Source: CAYPAV01 sp964408805 (GTDB lineage: Bacteria; Pseudomonadota; Alphaproteobacteria; UBA8366). Taken from it: DNA of 64,000 nt. Both the position numbers and the translations under genes were made by a program. Location of the stretch: positions 62,001-126,000 of the forward strand of contig CAYPAV010000007.1 of the NCBI GenBank assembly GCA_964408805.1. Direction: 5' to 3'. A model generated the notes under the pieces. That model did no database searches and was not told the origin of the DNA. It was given only the letters and a program-made list of their open reading frames with translations. Below, one piece after another: positions 42,684 to 51,331 of the stretch. Numbering within the stretch: position 1 is the first letter of the stretch; each line of letters starts with the position of its first letter.

Positions 42684-42772
42684 TCAATCTTCCTTTCGCC
42701 GGCTCCGCGGATGGCCAAGCGGTTAATTGTTGGCCTCAAGCGACCCCCGGCTGTCAATTCAGTAAACCGTGA

Positions 42773-44116
42773 TCATTCCTCGTCTTGAGTAGCGGCCGCC
42801 TCGATATCCTGGGCCCTGTGCCAACCGGGCGAGCCGTGCGGCAGGCGGTCGAGCGCGCGTTTCGCATGGGTCTTCGCCAGTTTCTTGTTGCGGCGCAGCA
42901 GCGCTTCTTCCGCCAAAGCCAGCGAGGCTTCCGCCTGATTGCCGAGTCGTCCCTCCGCGGTCGCAAGGAACCGCCAGGCCGACGGCATGGTATCTTCCCA
43001 TCTGAGCGCTTCCTTGAGGTGGGTTCGCGCTTCGGCGATCCTCTGGATATCGTTCTGGTCCAATTGGAGACGCGCCAAGCCGATACGCATCAAGGCGGCC
43101 CACGGCAACAGCTCTATGGCGGTTTCGTAGGCTCTCATGGCCGCCTCCGTCCGGCCGCCCAGCATCAGGATTTCCGCCTGCATTTCATGCAGGAAAGGGT
43201 CCTTCGGCGTCGCCGCGATCAGCTTGTCGATGATGGCGAGGGCGGCGTCGGTTTCCTGCATATGCGATAGCGCGATCGCGCGCGCATAGTGGGCTTCGAT
43301 ATCCGGGTCCTCGGCGGTGTATTCCCGAAGGGTTTGCCTTGGCGGATTGATGAATCCCTTCAATTTTCCGCGCATTCGCCGGTGCATGAATTTCAACATA
43401 TCCGTGGCCGGCACATTGCTGAACTTCGAGGTGGCGACATTCTCCCGAACATGCGCCAGCCGATCCGTGGTCAGGGGATGCGATCGAATATAGACATTGC
43501 CCGACGCGGCAAGCAGATTTTCCTCGCTGCGCAGGAGCTCGAGAAACTCCAAGAGACCGCGCGCCGACTGACCGGTCTTTTCCAGGAAGGAGAGGGCGGC
43601 TTGATCGGCGGCTTGTTCCATCGTGCGCGTATAGGCCAGCATCGATCGTTGCGAAACGGTGGCGCTTGCCGTGGCGCCGGCGACTATTCCCGCAGGGTTG
43701 CCGCTGGCCACGGCCACGGCACCGCCCAGGATCAGGGCGAGAATTGATTTGCTGGTCGCGTTCCTGAGACCCTTGTGAAGACGCGCCAAATGGCCGCCCT
43801 TGATGTGGCCGATTTCATGCGCCAGAACGCCAATCAGCTGCTCCGGCGAATCGGAGCGCATCAGCAGTCCCGTATGAATGAAAATTCGCTGGCCGCCCGC
43901 AACGAAAGCATTGAGGTTGCGGTCGTTGACGATGTGAATCTTAACGGCGCTCGGATCAAGTCCGGCCACTTCGAAGAGTGGCGCTACGTAGACACGGATG
44001 GTATTTTCGATCTCCGTGTCACGAATGAAGCTCATCCCATCTTTCGCGATCGTCGGCGGCGTCCCAAGCGAGAGCGCCGCGGCAACAAGGCATAAGTTGA
44101 CAAGAATGCGTTTCAC
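42773..44116 (-). CDS. Periplasmic M48 metalloprotease with TPR repeats (BepA-like)
   Basis: A 447-residue exported zinc protease. I set the start at the GTG 44114-44116, because it gives a signal peptide (MKRILVNLCLVAAALSLG in translation) and has AGGGAG 10 bp upstream. The frame is open 46 codons further. The zinc site is HEIGH (100-104) in LIGVLAHEIGHIKGGH, with the third ligand Glu in MEQAADQAA. The C-terminal half holds TPR-like helices (AHYARAIALSHMQETDAALAIIDKLI; AMRAYETAIELLP). BepA-type proteins assist or degrade LPS-assembly and outer-membrane proteins. Its start region overlaps or abuts the divergent GGT-like gene. Confidence 0.93.
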   Translation of the reverse strand: MKRILVNLCLVAAALSLGTPPTIAKDGMSFIRDTEIENTIRVYVAPLFEVAGLDPSAVKIHIVNDRNLNAFVAGGQRIFIHTGLLMRSDSPEQLIGVLAHEIGHIKGGHLARLHKGLRNATSKSILALILGGAVAVASGNPAGIVAGATASATVSQRSMLAYTRTMEQAADQAALSFLEKTGQSARGLLEFLELLRSEENLLAASGNVYIRSHPLTTDRLAHVRENVATSKFSNVPATDMLKFMHRRMRGKLKGFINPPRQTLREYTAEDPDIEAHYARAIALSHMQETDAALAIIDKLIAATPKDPFLHEMQAEILMLGGRTEAAMRAYETAIELLPWAALMRIGLARLQLDQNDIQRIAEARTHLKEALRWEDTMPSAWRFLATAEGRLGNQAEASLALAEEALLRRNKKLAKTHAKRALDRLPHGSPGWHRAQDIEAAATQDEE

Positions 44117-44153
44117 GCGATCGAATCTCCCTAGGGGCGCAACTCTACCGGCG

Positions 44154-45827
44154 GTGACGGGCGGGCGCAATCTGACGGCGCTTTGTCTTGCCGTATCGGT
44201 CGCGATCGCCGGTTGCGGCGAGTTTAATATCAGCGAGCCCATCGAATCGATCAAGCGCGTGACCAGCGCGGCTGAAAAGGAACAGACGGGCGCACTGATT
44301 TATGGTCTCGTTGCGGGTGACGAGCCTGCTTCGGTTTCGATCGGGAACACCATTCTTTTGAATCGCGGAACGGCGGCCGACGCCGCCGCCGCGATGGCGC
44401 TCACCCTTGCGGTGACATTTCCGTCGCGCGCGGGGCTGGGCGGCGGCGGTGTGTGTCTTGTCGGCGGTGGCCGCGCCGGTCCCGTGAAGGTCCTGGATTT
44501 CATCCCGAAACCCGGGACGGGCAAGGGTCCCAACGTGGACAGGCCCTCGGCCGTGCCGGCCCTGCTGCGCGGCGTCGCTGTGCTGCAGGCTAGATATGGT
44601 CGTCTCGGATGGTCCGATATCGTGGCGCCTGCGATCAAGTTCGCGCGGGAAGGGGTGAGCGTGACGCGTCCCTTCGCGGCGGATTTCGCGAATTTCGCGA
44701 TCCCACTTTTCGCGGATCCGGTATCGCGCTCGGTCTTCGCGCGTGAAGGCGGTCGGGCCCCGGATTTCGGCGATCGGATTGTGCAGCTCGATCTTCGCAC
44801 CGTCCTGGCTCAAGTCGGCGCCCGAGGTGCCGGTGAGTTCTACAACGGCTTCCTGGCGCGTCGGATACTGCGGGGCATGGAGGCCGCGGGTGGGTCGGTG
44901 ACTGCGGCCGATCTACGAAATTTCCTGCCCAAGTGGCGCGAACCGCAAACCGTTCGGATCGGTGACGATATATTGCATGCCGCGCCGCCGCCGGCGACAT
45001 CGGGACTGGTCGCCGCGCGGATCATGCAACTCCTGACGCTTCGGGATCTCTATCGTCGCACGCCCGAGGCCGGACGGCCGCATCTCGTCATCGAAGCGGC
45101 GAAACGCGCTTTCGGCGAGCGTGCACATTGGCTGCGCGGCTCTTCGTCGGGCGCGGGAAATCCGGGCGCCCGTCTCAGCCCCGGCCGGGCGGGGGAGTTA
45201 ATGCGGGGCTACGATCCAGGGAAGGCCAGCCCGGCCCAGCAATTCTACCCGGGTGCGACGGCGATCCAGGAGACCGATTCGGGAACCAGTTTCGTCGTTG
45301 TCGACAGTCAAGGCATGGCCGTCGCCTGTACGCTGACGATGTATCATGCCTTTGGAACCGGCCGGATGGCGCCGGGTGTCGGGATCCTGCTCGCGGCGTC
45401 GCCGGACAAGGGCGCGCGCAATCCGTTCTCGCTCGGCCCTTTGCTGGTGACCAGGGCCGGGGACAACGCCATTCGCCTTGCCGTGGCCGCTTCGGGAGGC
45501 GGGACCACCGCCTCGGGGATGGCGGACGTTTTGCGGCGTTTATTGCTTGATGGCGAGGCGCTCGATGTTGGGATCGCCGGGTCTCGACTGCATCATTCGG
45601 GATTGCCGGATACGGTGGTGATCGAGGACGGCGAATTGAAGGAGCGGGTGGTCGAACTGATTCAGCGCGGTCAGTTCGTGAAACGGATGCCGTGGATCGG
45701 CCGCGTGAACGCTGCCTGGTGTCCCAAAGGCTTGCCGAGCCCGGCCCCCAATTGTGCCGTTGCCGCCGACCCCCGCGCCCCCGGCATGGCGCTGACCGTC
45801 GATCTTAGACGAAACACGGGTGGCTGA
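44154..45827 (+). CDS. Gamma-glutamyltransferase-like lipoprotein with altered nucleophile site
   Basis: A 557-residue Ntn-hydrolase of the gamma-glutamyltransferase family. The GTG at 44154 yields a short lipoprotein signal (NLTALCLAVSVAIAGC, lipobox Cys21); an ATG at 44106 is an alternative that overlaps the divergent protease gene. Family features are GTAADAAAAMALTLAVTFPSRAGLGGGG, GRLGWSDIVAPAIKFAREG, and the small-subunit region. The autoprocessing site, TTHYSVVD in E. coli with the first Thr as nucleophile, reads GTSFVVVD here (Gly377, Thr378). The nucleophile position is thus Gly and only the second Thr is kept. Later, LTMYHAFGTGRMAPGVGILL is conserved. Activity is uncertain. Confidence 0.85.
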   Translation: MTGGRNLTALCLAVSVAIAGCGEFNISEPIESIKRVTSAAEKEQTGALIYGLVAGDEPASVSIGNTILLNRGTAADAAAAMALTLAVTFPSRAGLGGGGVCLVGGGRAGPVKVLDFIPKPGTGKGPNVDRPSAVPALLRGVAVLQARYGRLGWSDIVAPAIKFAREGVSVTRPFAADFANFAIPLFADPVSRSVFAREGGRAPDFGDRIVQLDLRTVLAQVGARGAGEFYNGFLARRILRGMEAAGGSVTAADLRNFLPKWREPQTVRIGDDILHAAPPPATSGLVAARIMQLLTLRDLYRRTPEAGRPHLVIEAAKRAFGERAHWLRGSSSGAGNPGARLSPGRAGELMRGYDPGKASPAQQFYPGATAIQETDSGTSFVVVDSQGMAVACTLTMYHAFGTGRMAPGVGILLAASPDKGARNPFSLGPLLVTRAGDNAIRLAVAASGGGTTASGMADVLRRLLLDGEALDVGIAGSRLHHSGLPDTVVIEDGELKERVVELIQRGQFVKRMPWIGRVNAAWCPKGLPSPAPNCAVAADPRAPGMALTVDLRRNTGG

Positions 45828-46989
45828 GGCGATGGTGCTCAAGGTTGCGCGGCGCGGCGCGGTCCCCCCTTTCATCGTGATGGACGTCATGCAGGCGGCC
45901 GCGGATCGCGAGGCGGAGGAAAGGGCCACGTACCATTTGGAAGTGGGCCAGCCGGGAACGCCGGCCCCGTCATGCGTTCTCGATGCCGCGCGCGCCGCCC
46001 TCGATGACGAACGCCTCGGCTATACGGTGGCGCAGGGATTGCCCGATCTGCGGGCGGCGATCGCCGGGCACTATCTGCGGCGCTATGGGGTCACGCTGGA
46101 TCCGGCCCGCGTGACCATCACGACCGGATCATCGGGCGGATTCGTGCTTTCATTCCTCAGCGCCTTCGATGCGGGCGACCGGGTCGCGATGGCGTCGCCC
46201 GGATATCCCTGCTATCGCAATATACTTGCGGCTTTTGGAATCGAACCGGTGTTGTTGCGGACCGAACTCGAGGATCGATTCCAGCCGACGCCCGAGCTGC
46301 TGGACCGTGCCATCGAGCAGGGCGGCCCAATCGACGGGCTGATCGTTGCAAGTCCCTCCAACCCGACCGGAACCATGCTGTCGGCCGAAGCTCTCGGCGT
46401 CTTATCGTCTTACTGCGCCGACGTCGGCATCCGCCTTGTTTCGGATGAGATCTACCACGGCATTGTATACGGCGATCCGGCCGAAACCGCGCTTGCCTTC
46501 GGAGACGACGCGATCGTCATCAACAGTTTCTCGAAGTATTTCTCGATGACGGGTTGGCGGCTCGGCTGGATGGTGTTGCCGGAGGATCTATTTCGCGCGG
46601 TCGAATGCCTTGCGCAGAATCTATTCATTTCGCCGCCGACCCTTTCGCAGATTGCCGGAATCGCTGCCTTCGATTGCCTTGAAGAGTTGGATGCGAACGT
46701 GGCGCGTTACGCGGAGAACCGGACGCGACTGCTGTGCGATCTGCCGCGGGCCGGATTCGATCGCTTGGCGCCGGTTGACGGCGCTTTCTATATCTATGCC
46801 GATGTGAGCGAGCTTACCAATGACAGTGAAGCGTTCTGCCGGCGAATTCTCGACGAAACCGGTGTTGCGATTTCCTCCGGCATCGATTTCGACCCGGATC
46901 GCGGCAATCGCTATGTACGCTTTTCCTTCGCCGAATCGGTCGATGAGGTGGCTGGTGCGATGGACGCGCTGATCGCGTGGGGGCGTTGA
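45820..46989 (+). CDS. Class I/II PLP-dependent aminotransferase
   Basis: A 389-residue fold-type I aminotransferase of the aspartate aminotransferase superfamily. The substrate-phosphate region is LEVGQPGTPAP, LGYTVAQGLPDLRAAIAGHY, and TTGSSGGFVL. The cofactor-binding ASPSNPTGTML and VSDEIYHGIVY (Asp and Tyr) precede the Schiff-base lysine in NSFSKYFSMTGWRLGW. The C-terminal carboxylate-binding Arg is in RYVRFSFA. The GTG at 45820 overlaps the GGT stop by 8 bp; an in-frame ATG at 45832 is the alternative. The amino donor cannot be told from sequence. Confidence 0.92.
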   Translation: MAEAMVLKVARRGAVPPFIVMDVMQAAADREAEERATYHLEVGQPGTPAPSCVLDAARAALDDERLGYTVAQGLPDLRAAIAGHYLRRYGVTLDPARVTITTGSSGGFVLSFLSAFDAGDRVAMASPGYPCYRNILAAFGIEPVLLRTELEDRFQPTPELLDRAIEQGGPIDGLIVASPSNPTGTMLSAEALGVLSSYCADVGIRLVSDEIYHGIVYGDPAETALAFGDDAIVINSFSKYFSMTGWRLGWMVLPEDLFRAVECLAQNLFISPPTLSQIAGIAAFDCLEELDANVARYAENRTRLLCDLPRAGFDRLAPVDGAFYIYADVSELTNDSEAFCRRILDETGVAISSGIDFDPDRGNRYVRFSFAESVDEVAGAMDALIAWGR

Positions 46990-48267
46990 TCAGTCCGGTT
47001 TTTCGACGACCAGCTGGGCCACCGCGAAGCCGATATGATCGAACGCCGCCTCGGATCCCGCGAGGTAGAAATTCCACATCCGCCGGAAGCGCTCGTCGTA
47101 ATGCTTTTGATCGAGCTGCCGATAATTCTCGTTAAACCGTTTGCGCCACTCGCGTAGCGTATTGGCGTAATTCTCACCTTCATGAACGAAAGGCGCTCGC
47201 CATATCGCGAGGCCGACATGCTCGGCCGCGTTGGTCAAATCGGCGAGACACGGAATATACCCGCCCGGGAAGATATATTTTTGGACCCAGGCATTCGTCG
47301 GCGACCGCGTTTTCTTGACAATGCTGTGGATGACGGCGCGGCCGCCGGGTTTCAACATGTCGCGGACGGCGCTGAAATACTGGTTGAAATGCGGTCGACC
47401 CACATGTTCGAACATGCCGATCGAGACGACGCGATCGTAGTGCTCGTGAAATTCCCTGGCGTGATGACGATAGTCCTGCAGGTGATAGCGTATCCGATTG
47501 GAAAATTCGGGAGGGACGCGGTCCTTGGCGAGCGCCAATTGCTGGTCGGCGAGGGTGAGGCCGACCGCCTCGGCGCCGCGCGTGGCGATCGCGCGCGTCA
47601 TGGCGCCCCAGCCGCAGCCGATATCGGCCACCTTCATGTCCGGCTCCAAGTCCAGGCGATCCAGGGTCGTCGCCAGCTTGTTCCGTTGGGCGGCTTCCAA
47701 ACTCCGGGCTTCCCTCGAAAAGAAGGCGCATGAGTAGATCATCTCCTCGTCCAGGAAGAGTCTGTAGAGATCGTTGCCGAGATCGTAATGATGGGAGGCA
47801 TTGCGCCGGCTCCGAATCGCCGTATTCCGTCTGAATGGCATCGTGAGCGCATCTCGGACCAGGGCGAAAGCGCGCGCCGATAGACTGGCCTCAAGATGGG
47901 ACTGATTGACGAGGAGGATGCCCAATGTCTCGGCCAATGCATCGTCGCTTACATCCCAGCCGCCTTCCATGAAGGTTTCGCCGATCGAAAGGCCCGGGTT
48001 CCGAAGGACGCGAAGGACGGTGGAAAGATCATGGATCGTGACTTGCGGTACCGGTCCGTCCCCACGCCCCAGCGGAAAGGCGCCGCGATCACGGTATCGC
48101 ACCAATATACGGCCATGTGGACAGAACCAACCGGCAAAGCACAGCAGCCATCGGACCAGGTTGTGGTCCAATGTCGGCACCGGCTCTTGAACACCCAACA
48201 CATTGTCGTCGGGTTCGTGAGCCCAGCTATGCTTCGTGTCCTCGGTCATCTTGCAACGCAGCCCCAC
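46990..48267 (-). CDS. Cyclopropane-fatty-acyl-phospholipid synthase family protein
   Basis: A 425-residue SAM-dependent enzyme (ATG at 48249 gives 419 residues and is an equally good start). The N-terminal lipid-binding domain has TIHDLSTVLRVLRNPGLSIGETFMEGGWDV. The catalytic domain has NASHHYDLGNDLYRLFLDEEMIYSCAFF and the SAM motif VADIGCGWGAMTRAIATR. GMFEHVGRPHFNQYF and KYIFPGGYIP carry the bicarbonate- and lipid-site residues. It methylenates double bonds of membrane phospholipid acyl chains, usually in stationary phase or acid stress. It is convergent with the aminotransferase gene, whose stop abuts its own. Confidence 0.93.
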   Translation of the reverse strand: MGLRCKMTEDTKHSWAHEPDDNVLGVQEPVPTLDHNLVRWLLCFAGWFCPHGRILVRYRDRGAFPLGRGDGPVPQVTIHDLSTVLRVLRNPGLSIGETFMEGGWDVSDDALAETLGILLVNQSHLEASLSARAFALVRDALTMPFRRNTAIRSRRNASHHYDLGNDLYRLFLDEEMIYSCAFFSREARSLEAAQRNKLATTLDRLDLEPDMKVADIGCGWGAMTRAIATRGAEAVGLTLADQQLALAKDRVPPEFSNRIRYHLQDYRHHAREFHEHYDRVVSIGMFEHVGRPHFNQYFSAVRDMLKPGGRAVIHSIVKKTRSPTNAWVQKYIFPGGYIPCLADLTNAAEHVGLAIWRAPFVHEGENYANTLREWRKRFNENYRQLDQKHYDERFRRMWNFYLAGSEAAFDHIGFAVAQLVVEKPD

Positions 48268-48374
48268 CCCTACCGGTCTGCGTCACCGACTTCTCACGGG
48301 GGCGTCAAGTAAACTCTATGTGGAAACGTTAACAGCGTCAATCCGTCCCAATGAAAGGCGATGCCTCACCCAGG

Positions 48375-50834
48375 CTATGCGCGTTGCCACCAGCCGCGTC
48401 GGGCCGGCTCTTCCGAGGCCGGTGCGTCATCCTCGACCGCATTGGCCAACGGCGTTTCCTCAGGTTCAGTGGTCGCCGCCACGGCCGCGATCGACACCGC
48501 TTCCTCCGTATCGGGCGGCGTCGCGGGCGCATCGGGTTCCGCGTTGCTTGCCTCGGGCGTTTCAGGGTCGGGCGCCTCTTTCGCCGCCGCCCCCTCGGCC
48601 TCGGCCTCGGGCGCATCGGCGTCCGCCAAGTCGGTGGTCGTCTTCTCGGATGCGTCCTCGTCGGTCGCGGTCTTGCGTCGGCGGGGTCGGCGCGCTCGCT
48701 TCGGTTTCTCTTTGGTGTCCTCGTCCGCCGCCTTCTTGCTTCGTGTCCGGCGTCGCCGGGCCGGCGCTGGCTTCTCGGCCGCCGCCTCGCCGGTATCCTC
48801 CGCCGTATCCGATTCCGGTTGGTTGCCGGTATCCGCCGTTTCCTCGCCTTCCGTGCTCGCCGTTTCGACCTCGGCGGTTTCCTCGGGCTGCGTCTCGGCA
48901 TTCTCGTCCGCTGACGCTACCGGTGGGGAGTCCTCGGCGACGGTTCCCGCCTCCGCCGCGCCCTCGGCGGTCTCTTCCTCGCGCGCCTCGCCATTCGCCG
49001 ATGTTCGGCGTCCGCGCCTTCTTCCGCCGCGGCGGCCCCGGCGGCGGCGGCGTTTCGGGCGGTCCTCGTCGTCCGCGGTTGCCGCGGTCTCCGCCGTTTC
49101 CTCCTTGGATTCCTCGGCCTCCGCGGTCTCTTCGGCGCGACCGGAACGTCGACGCGACCGGCGCGGTTTCTGATCCGTCTCTTCCTTCTTTCCCTTGCCG
49201 CGCTTTCGTCCGTTCTCTTCTTCCGAACCTTCGCGCTGTTTCAGGACCTCGATCGCGCAGTTGTCGCCATATATCTCGCTATCCGGCCGCATCAGGATGC
49301 GCATCTCGTAGCTCGCCTCGATTTCGGTGAGGACTTGGCGTTTTTGGTTCAAGAGATAAATCGCGACCTCCGGCGAGACCGCGACTTCGATCTCGACGGC
49401 GCGTTTGCGGAGACCCTCCTCCTCGATCGCGCGGAGTACCTGCAACGCGGTCCAGTCGGTCGATTGGATGAAGCCGGTTCCATTGCAGTGCGGACACGGA
49501 TCGCCGGTAATCTCGATCAGGCTCGCGCGCAGTCGCTGACGCGACATTTCCAGCAATCCAAATGGACTGATACGGCCGATCTGAATGCGCGCCCTGTCCT
49601 GGCGCAAGGCATCCTTGAAACGGCGTTCGACCGAATGGTTGTTGCGGTTTTCATCCATATCGATGAAGTCGATTACGATGAGTCCCGCCAAATCCCGAAG
49701 ACGTAGCTGCCGCGCGATTTCATCCGCGGCCTCCGAATTGGTCTTCAGGGCCGTTTCCTCGATATGGCGTTCCCGCGTCGCCCGGCCCGAATTCACGTCA
49801 ATCGCGACCAACGCCTCGGTCTGATGGATGACGATATAGCCGCCCGACTTGAGCTGAACGGTGGGGCTGTGAATGGCATCCAGCTGGCTCTCCGCCTGAA
49901 AGCGCTGCATCAGGGGATGCCCATCCTCGCTGTATTTCTTGACCTTCTTGGCGTGGCTGGGGATCAGCGTTCGCATGAAATCCTTGGCGATCTTGTAACC
50001 CCCATCGCCTTCGACCAGGATTTCGTCGATTTCCTTCGAGTAGAGGTCCCGGATGGTCCGCTTGATAAGATTGCCTTCCTCATGGACGAGGGCCGGCGCG
50101 GTCGAGGCGAGCGTCAGTTCGCGAATCTCGCCCCAAAGCCGGAAAAGGTATTCGTAGTCGCGTTTTACCTCGACTTTCGAGCGCTCGGACCCGGCGGTTC
50201 GAAGGATGACGGCCATGCCGTCAGGAACACCGAGATTGTCGACAATTCCCTTCAAGCGCTTGCGGTCGCGGGCGTTGGTGATCTTCCGGCTAATGCCGCC
50301 GCCGCGCACCGTGTTCGGCATTAAGACGCAATAGCGCCCGGCCAGCGACAGATAGGTCGTGAGCGCGGCACCCTTGGTGCCACGTTCTTCCTTTACCACT
50401 TGGACCAAGATGATCTGGCGCCGTTTGATGACTTCCTGGATCTTGTATCGCCGTTGCAGTTTGACCCGCCGGCGCTCCATATCCTCCAACTCGTCGCCGC
50501 CGACGGTCTCCACCGCCTCGCCGTTCTCGCCGTCCTCGTCGCCGCCGTCGCCGGATTCCTCCTCGATCAGTTTCTCGCGATCAGAGATCGGGATACGATA
50601 GTAATCCGGATGAATTTCATTGAACGACAGGAAACCGTGGCGATTGCCGCCATATTCGACGAATGCCGCCTGAAGCGAGGGTTCGACGCGCGTTACTTTC
50701 GCGAGATAAATGTTTCCTTTTAGAGGGCGTTTGCTGGCGATCTCCGCGTCATAGTCGGCGATCCGCTTGCCATCCAAGATGACCACGCGCGTTTCTTCCT
50801 CGTGCGTGGCGTCGATTAGCATTCTTCTTGACAT
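48375..50834 (-). CDS. rne: Ribonuclease E
   Basis: An 819-residue endoribonuclease that starts RNA decay and organises the degradosome. MSRRMLIDATHEEETRVVILDG is the classic N-terminus, and the ATG at 50832-50834 has GGAG 11 bp upstream. The S1 domain (GNIYLAKVTRVEPSLQAAFVEYGGNRHGFLSF), the 5' sensor and the DNase I-like catalytic region (VDVNSGRATRERHIEETALKTN; IDFIDMDENRNNHSVERR) are intact. The zinc-link is CPHCNGTG. From about residue 570 the protein is a low-complexity scaffold of alternating Arg-rich patches (RRRRGRRGGRRRGRR) and Glu/Ala/Thr-rich stretches. This is where RNA and degradosome partners bind in the family. Confidence 0.97.
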   Translation of the reverse strand: MSRRMLIDATHEEETRVVILDGKRIADYDAEIASKRPLKGNIYLAKVTRVEPSLQAAFVEYGGNRHGFLSFNEIHPDYYRIPISDREKLIEEESGDGGDEDGENGEAVETVGGDELEDMERRRVKLQRRYKIQEVIKRRQIILVQVVKEERGTKGAALTTYLSLAGRYCVLMPNTVRGGGISRKITNARDRKRLKGIVDNLGVPDGMAVILRTAGSERSKVEVKRDYEYLFRLWGEIRELTLASTAPALVHEEGNLIKRTIRDLYSKEIDEILVEGDGGYKIAKDFMRTLIPSHAKKVKKYSEDGHPLMQRFQAESQLDAIHSPTVQLKSGGYIVIHQTEALVAIDVNSGRATRERHIEETALKTNSEAADEIARQLRLRDLAGLIVIDFIDMDENRNNHSVERRFKDALRQDRARIQIGRISPFGLLEMSRQRLRASLIEITGDPCPHCNGTGFIQSTDWTALQVLRAIEEEGLRKRAVEIEVAVSPEVAIYLLNQKRQVLTEIEASYEMRILMRPDSEIYGDNCAIEVLKQREGSEEENGRKRGKGKKEETDQKPRRSRRRSGRAEETAEAEESKEETAETAATADDEDRPKRRRRRGRRGGRRRGRRTSANGEAREEETAEGAAEAGTVAEDSPPVASADENAETQPEETAEVETASTEGEETADTGNQPESDTAEDTGEAAAEKPAPARRRRTRSKKAADEDTKEKPKRARRPRRRKTATDEDASEKTTTDLADADAPEAEAEGAAAKEAPDPETPEASNAEPDAPATPPDTEEAVSIAAVAATTEPEETPLANAVEDDAPASEEPARRGWWQRA

Positions 50835-51277
50835 TAAGATACTCCAAGGCGCGCCACCCGCGAAGGGCGGTTCGAGGCCGCGTTCGGTCGGCGCGCGTGT
50901 TATGTGGCGAAACCAATGGCTCGCTTCGCCCAACCAAACGCGCCCGTCCAAGGACAGGCACGGGGGGCGTCGCAATCCTGAGCCGATTCGGTACCGCGGG
51001 CCGGAACCCGTCGTTGCCTCGGCTTGGCTCCGTAATCATGAACAATCCGTTTCGAGCTTGCCGTCCCATCGACCACCGAACCTATCGCGGCGACAGTGCG
51101 CGCGAAACTTGGCCTTGGAACGGTTACGACCCAGCTTATGGGCACCGGATCGTTGAATTAATACGTCGTTACGTGCGCTAGAATACGCCGATATCCCACC
51201 ATCCCACAATGCGAAATTAACCGCGAATGCCTAGGCAGCCATCCATGCCGGTTGAATTTAGGTGTACCGAAGATGAC
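50835..51277 (-). other. Long 5' leader of rne
   Basis: About 440 bp between the proposed rne promoter and the rne start codon hold no convincing gene. In E. coli a 361-nt rne leader lets RNase E cut its own mRNA and adjust its level. A leader of similar length here is compatible with the same feedback. A 47-codon frame at 51039-51181 on the plus strand was considered and not accepted. Confidence 0.45.
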
Positions 51278-51283
51278 GATAAC

Positions 51284-51312
51284 GGTATATCTAGGGGCGC
51301 CAGGCGACGCAA
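51284..51312 (-). promoter_or_regulatory. Candidate rne promoter
   Basis: On the minus strand, a -35-like TTGCGT (51307-51312), a 17-bp spacer and a -10-like TATACC (51284-51289). Its -10 lies in one arm of a 9-bp inverted repeat whose other arm abuts the divergent amiC start. Confidence 0.45.
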
Positions 51313-51324
51313 CCGCTAGATATA
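51286..51324. repeat. Inverted repeat in the rne/amiC divergent promoter region
   Basis: A perfect 9-bp inverted repeat: TATATCTAG (51286-51294) and CTAGATATA (51316-51324), separated by 21 bp. Each arm overlaps a TATA-like -10 candidate, minus strand for rne and plus strand (TATATT, 51321-51326) for amiC. The arrangement could be an operator or simply paired promoter elements. Confidence 0.5.
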
Positions 51325-51331
51325 TTCGATA

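Noticed and set aside
48236..49330. Long Ser/Arg/Pro-rich plus-strand frames opposite the rne tail
   Set aside because: They are the complement of the low-complexity Glu/Ala/Arg codons of RNase E, which contain few stops on either strand.
51039..51181. A 47-codon plus-strand frame (MNNPFRACRPIDHRTY...) between rne and amiC
   Set aside because: No ribosome-binding site and no recognisable family; the region is better explained as rne leader. Conservation could reopen it.
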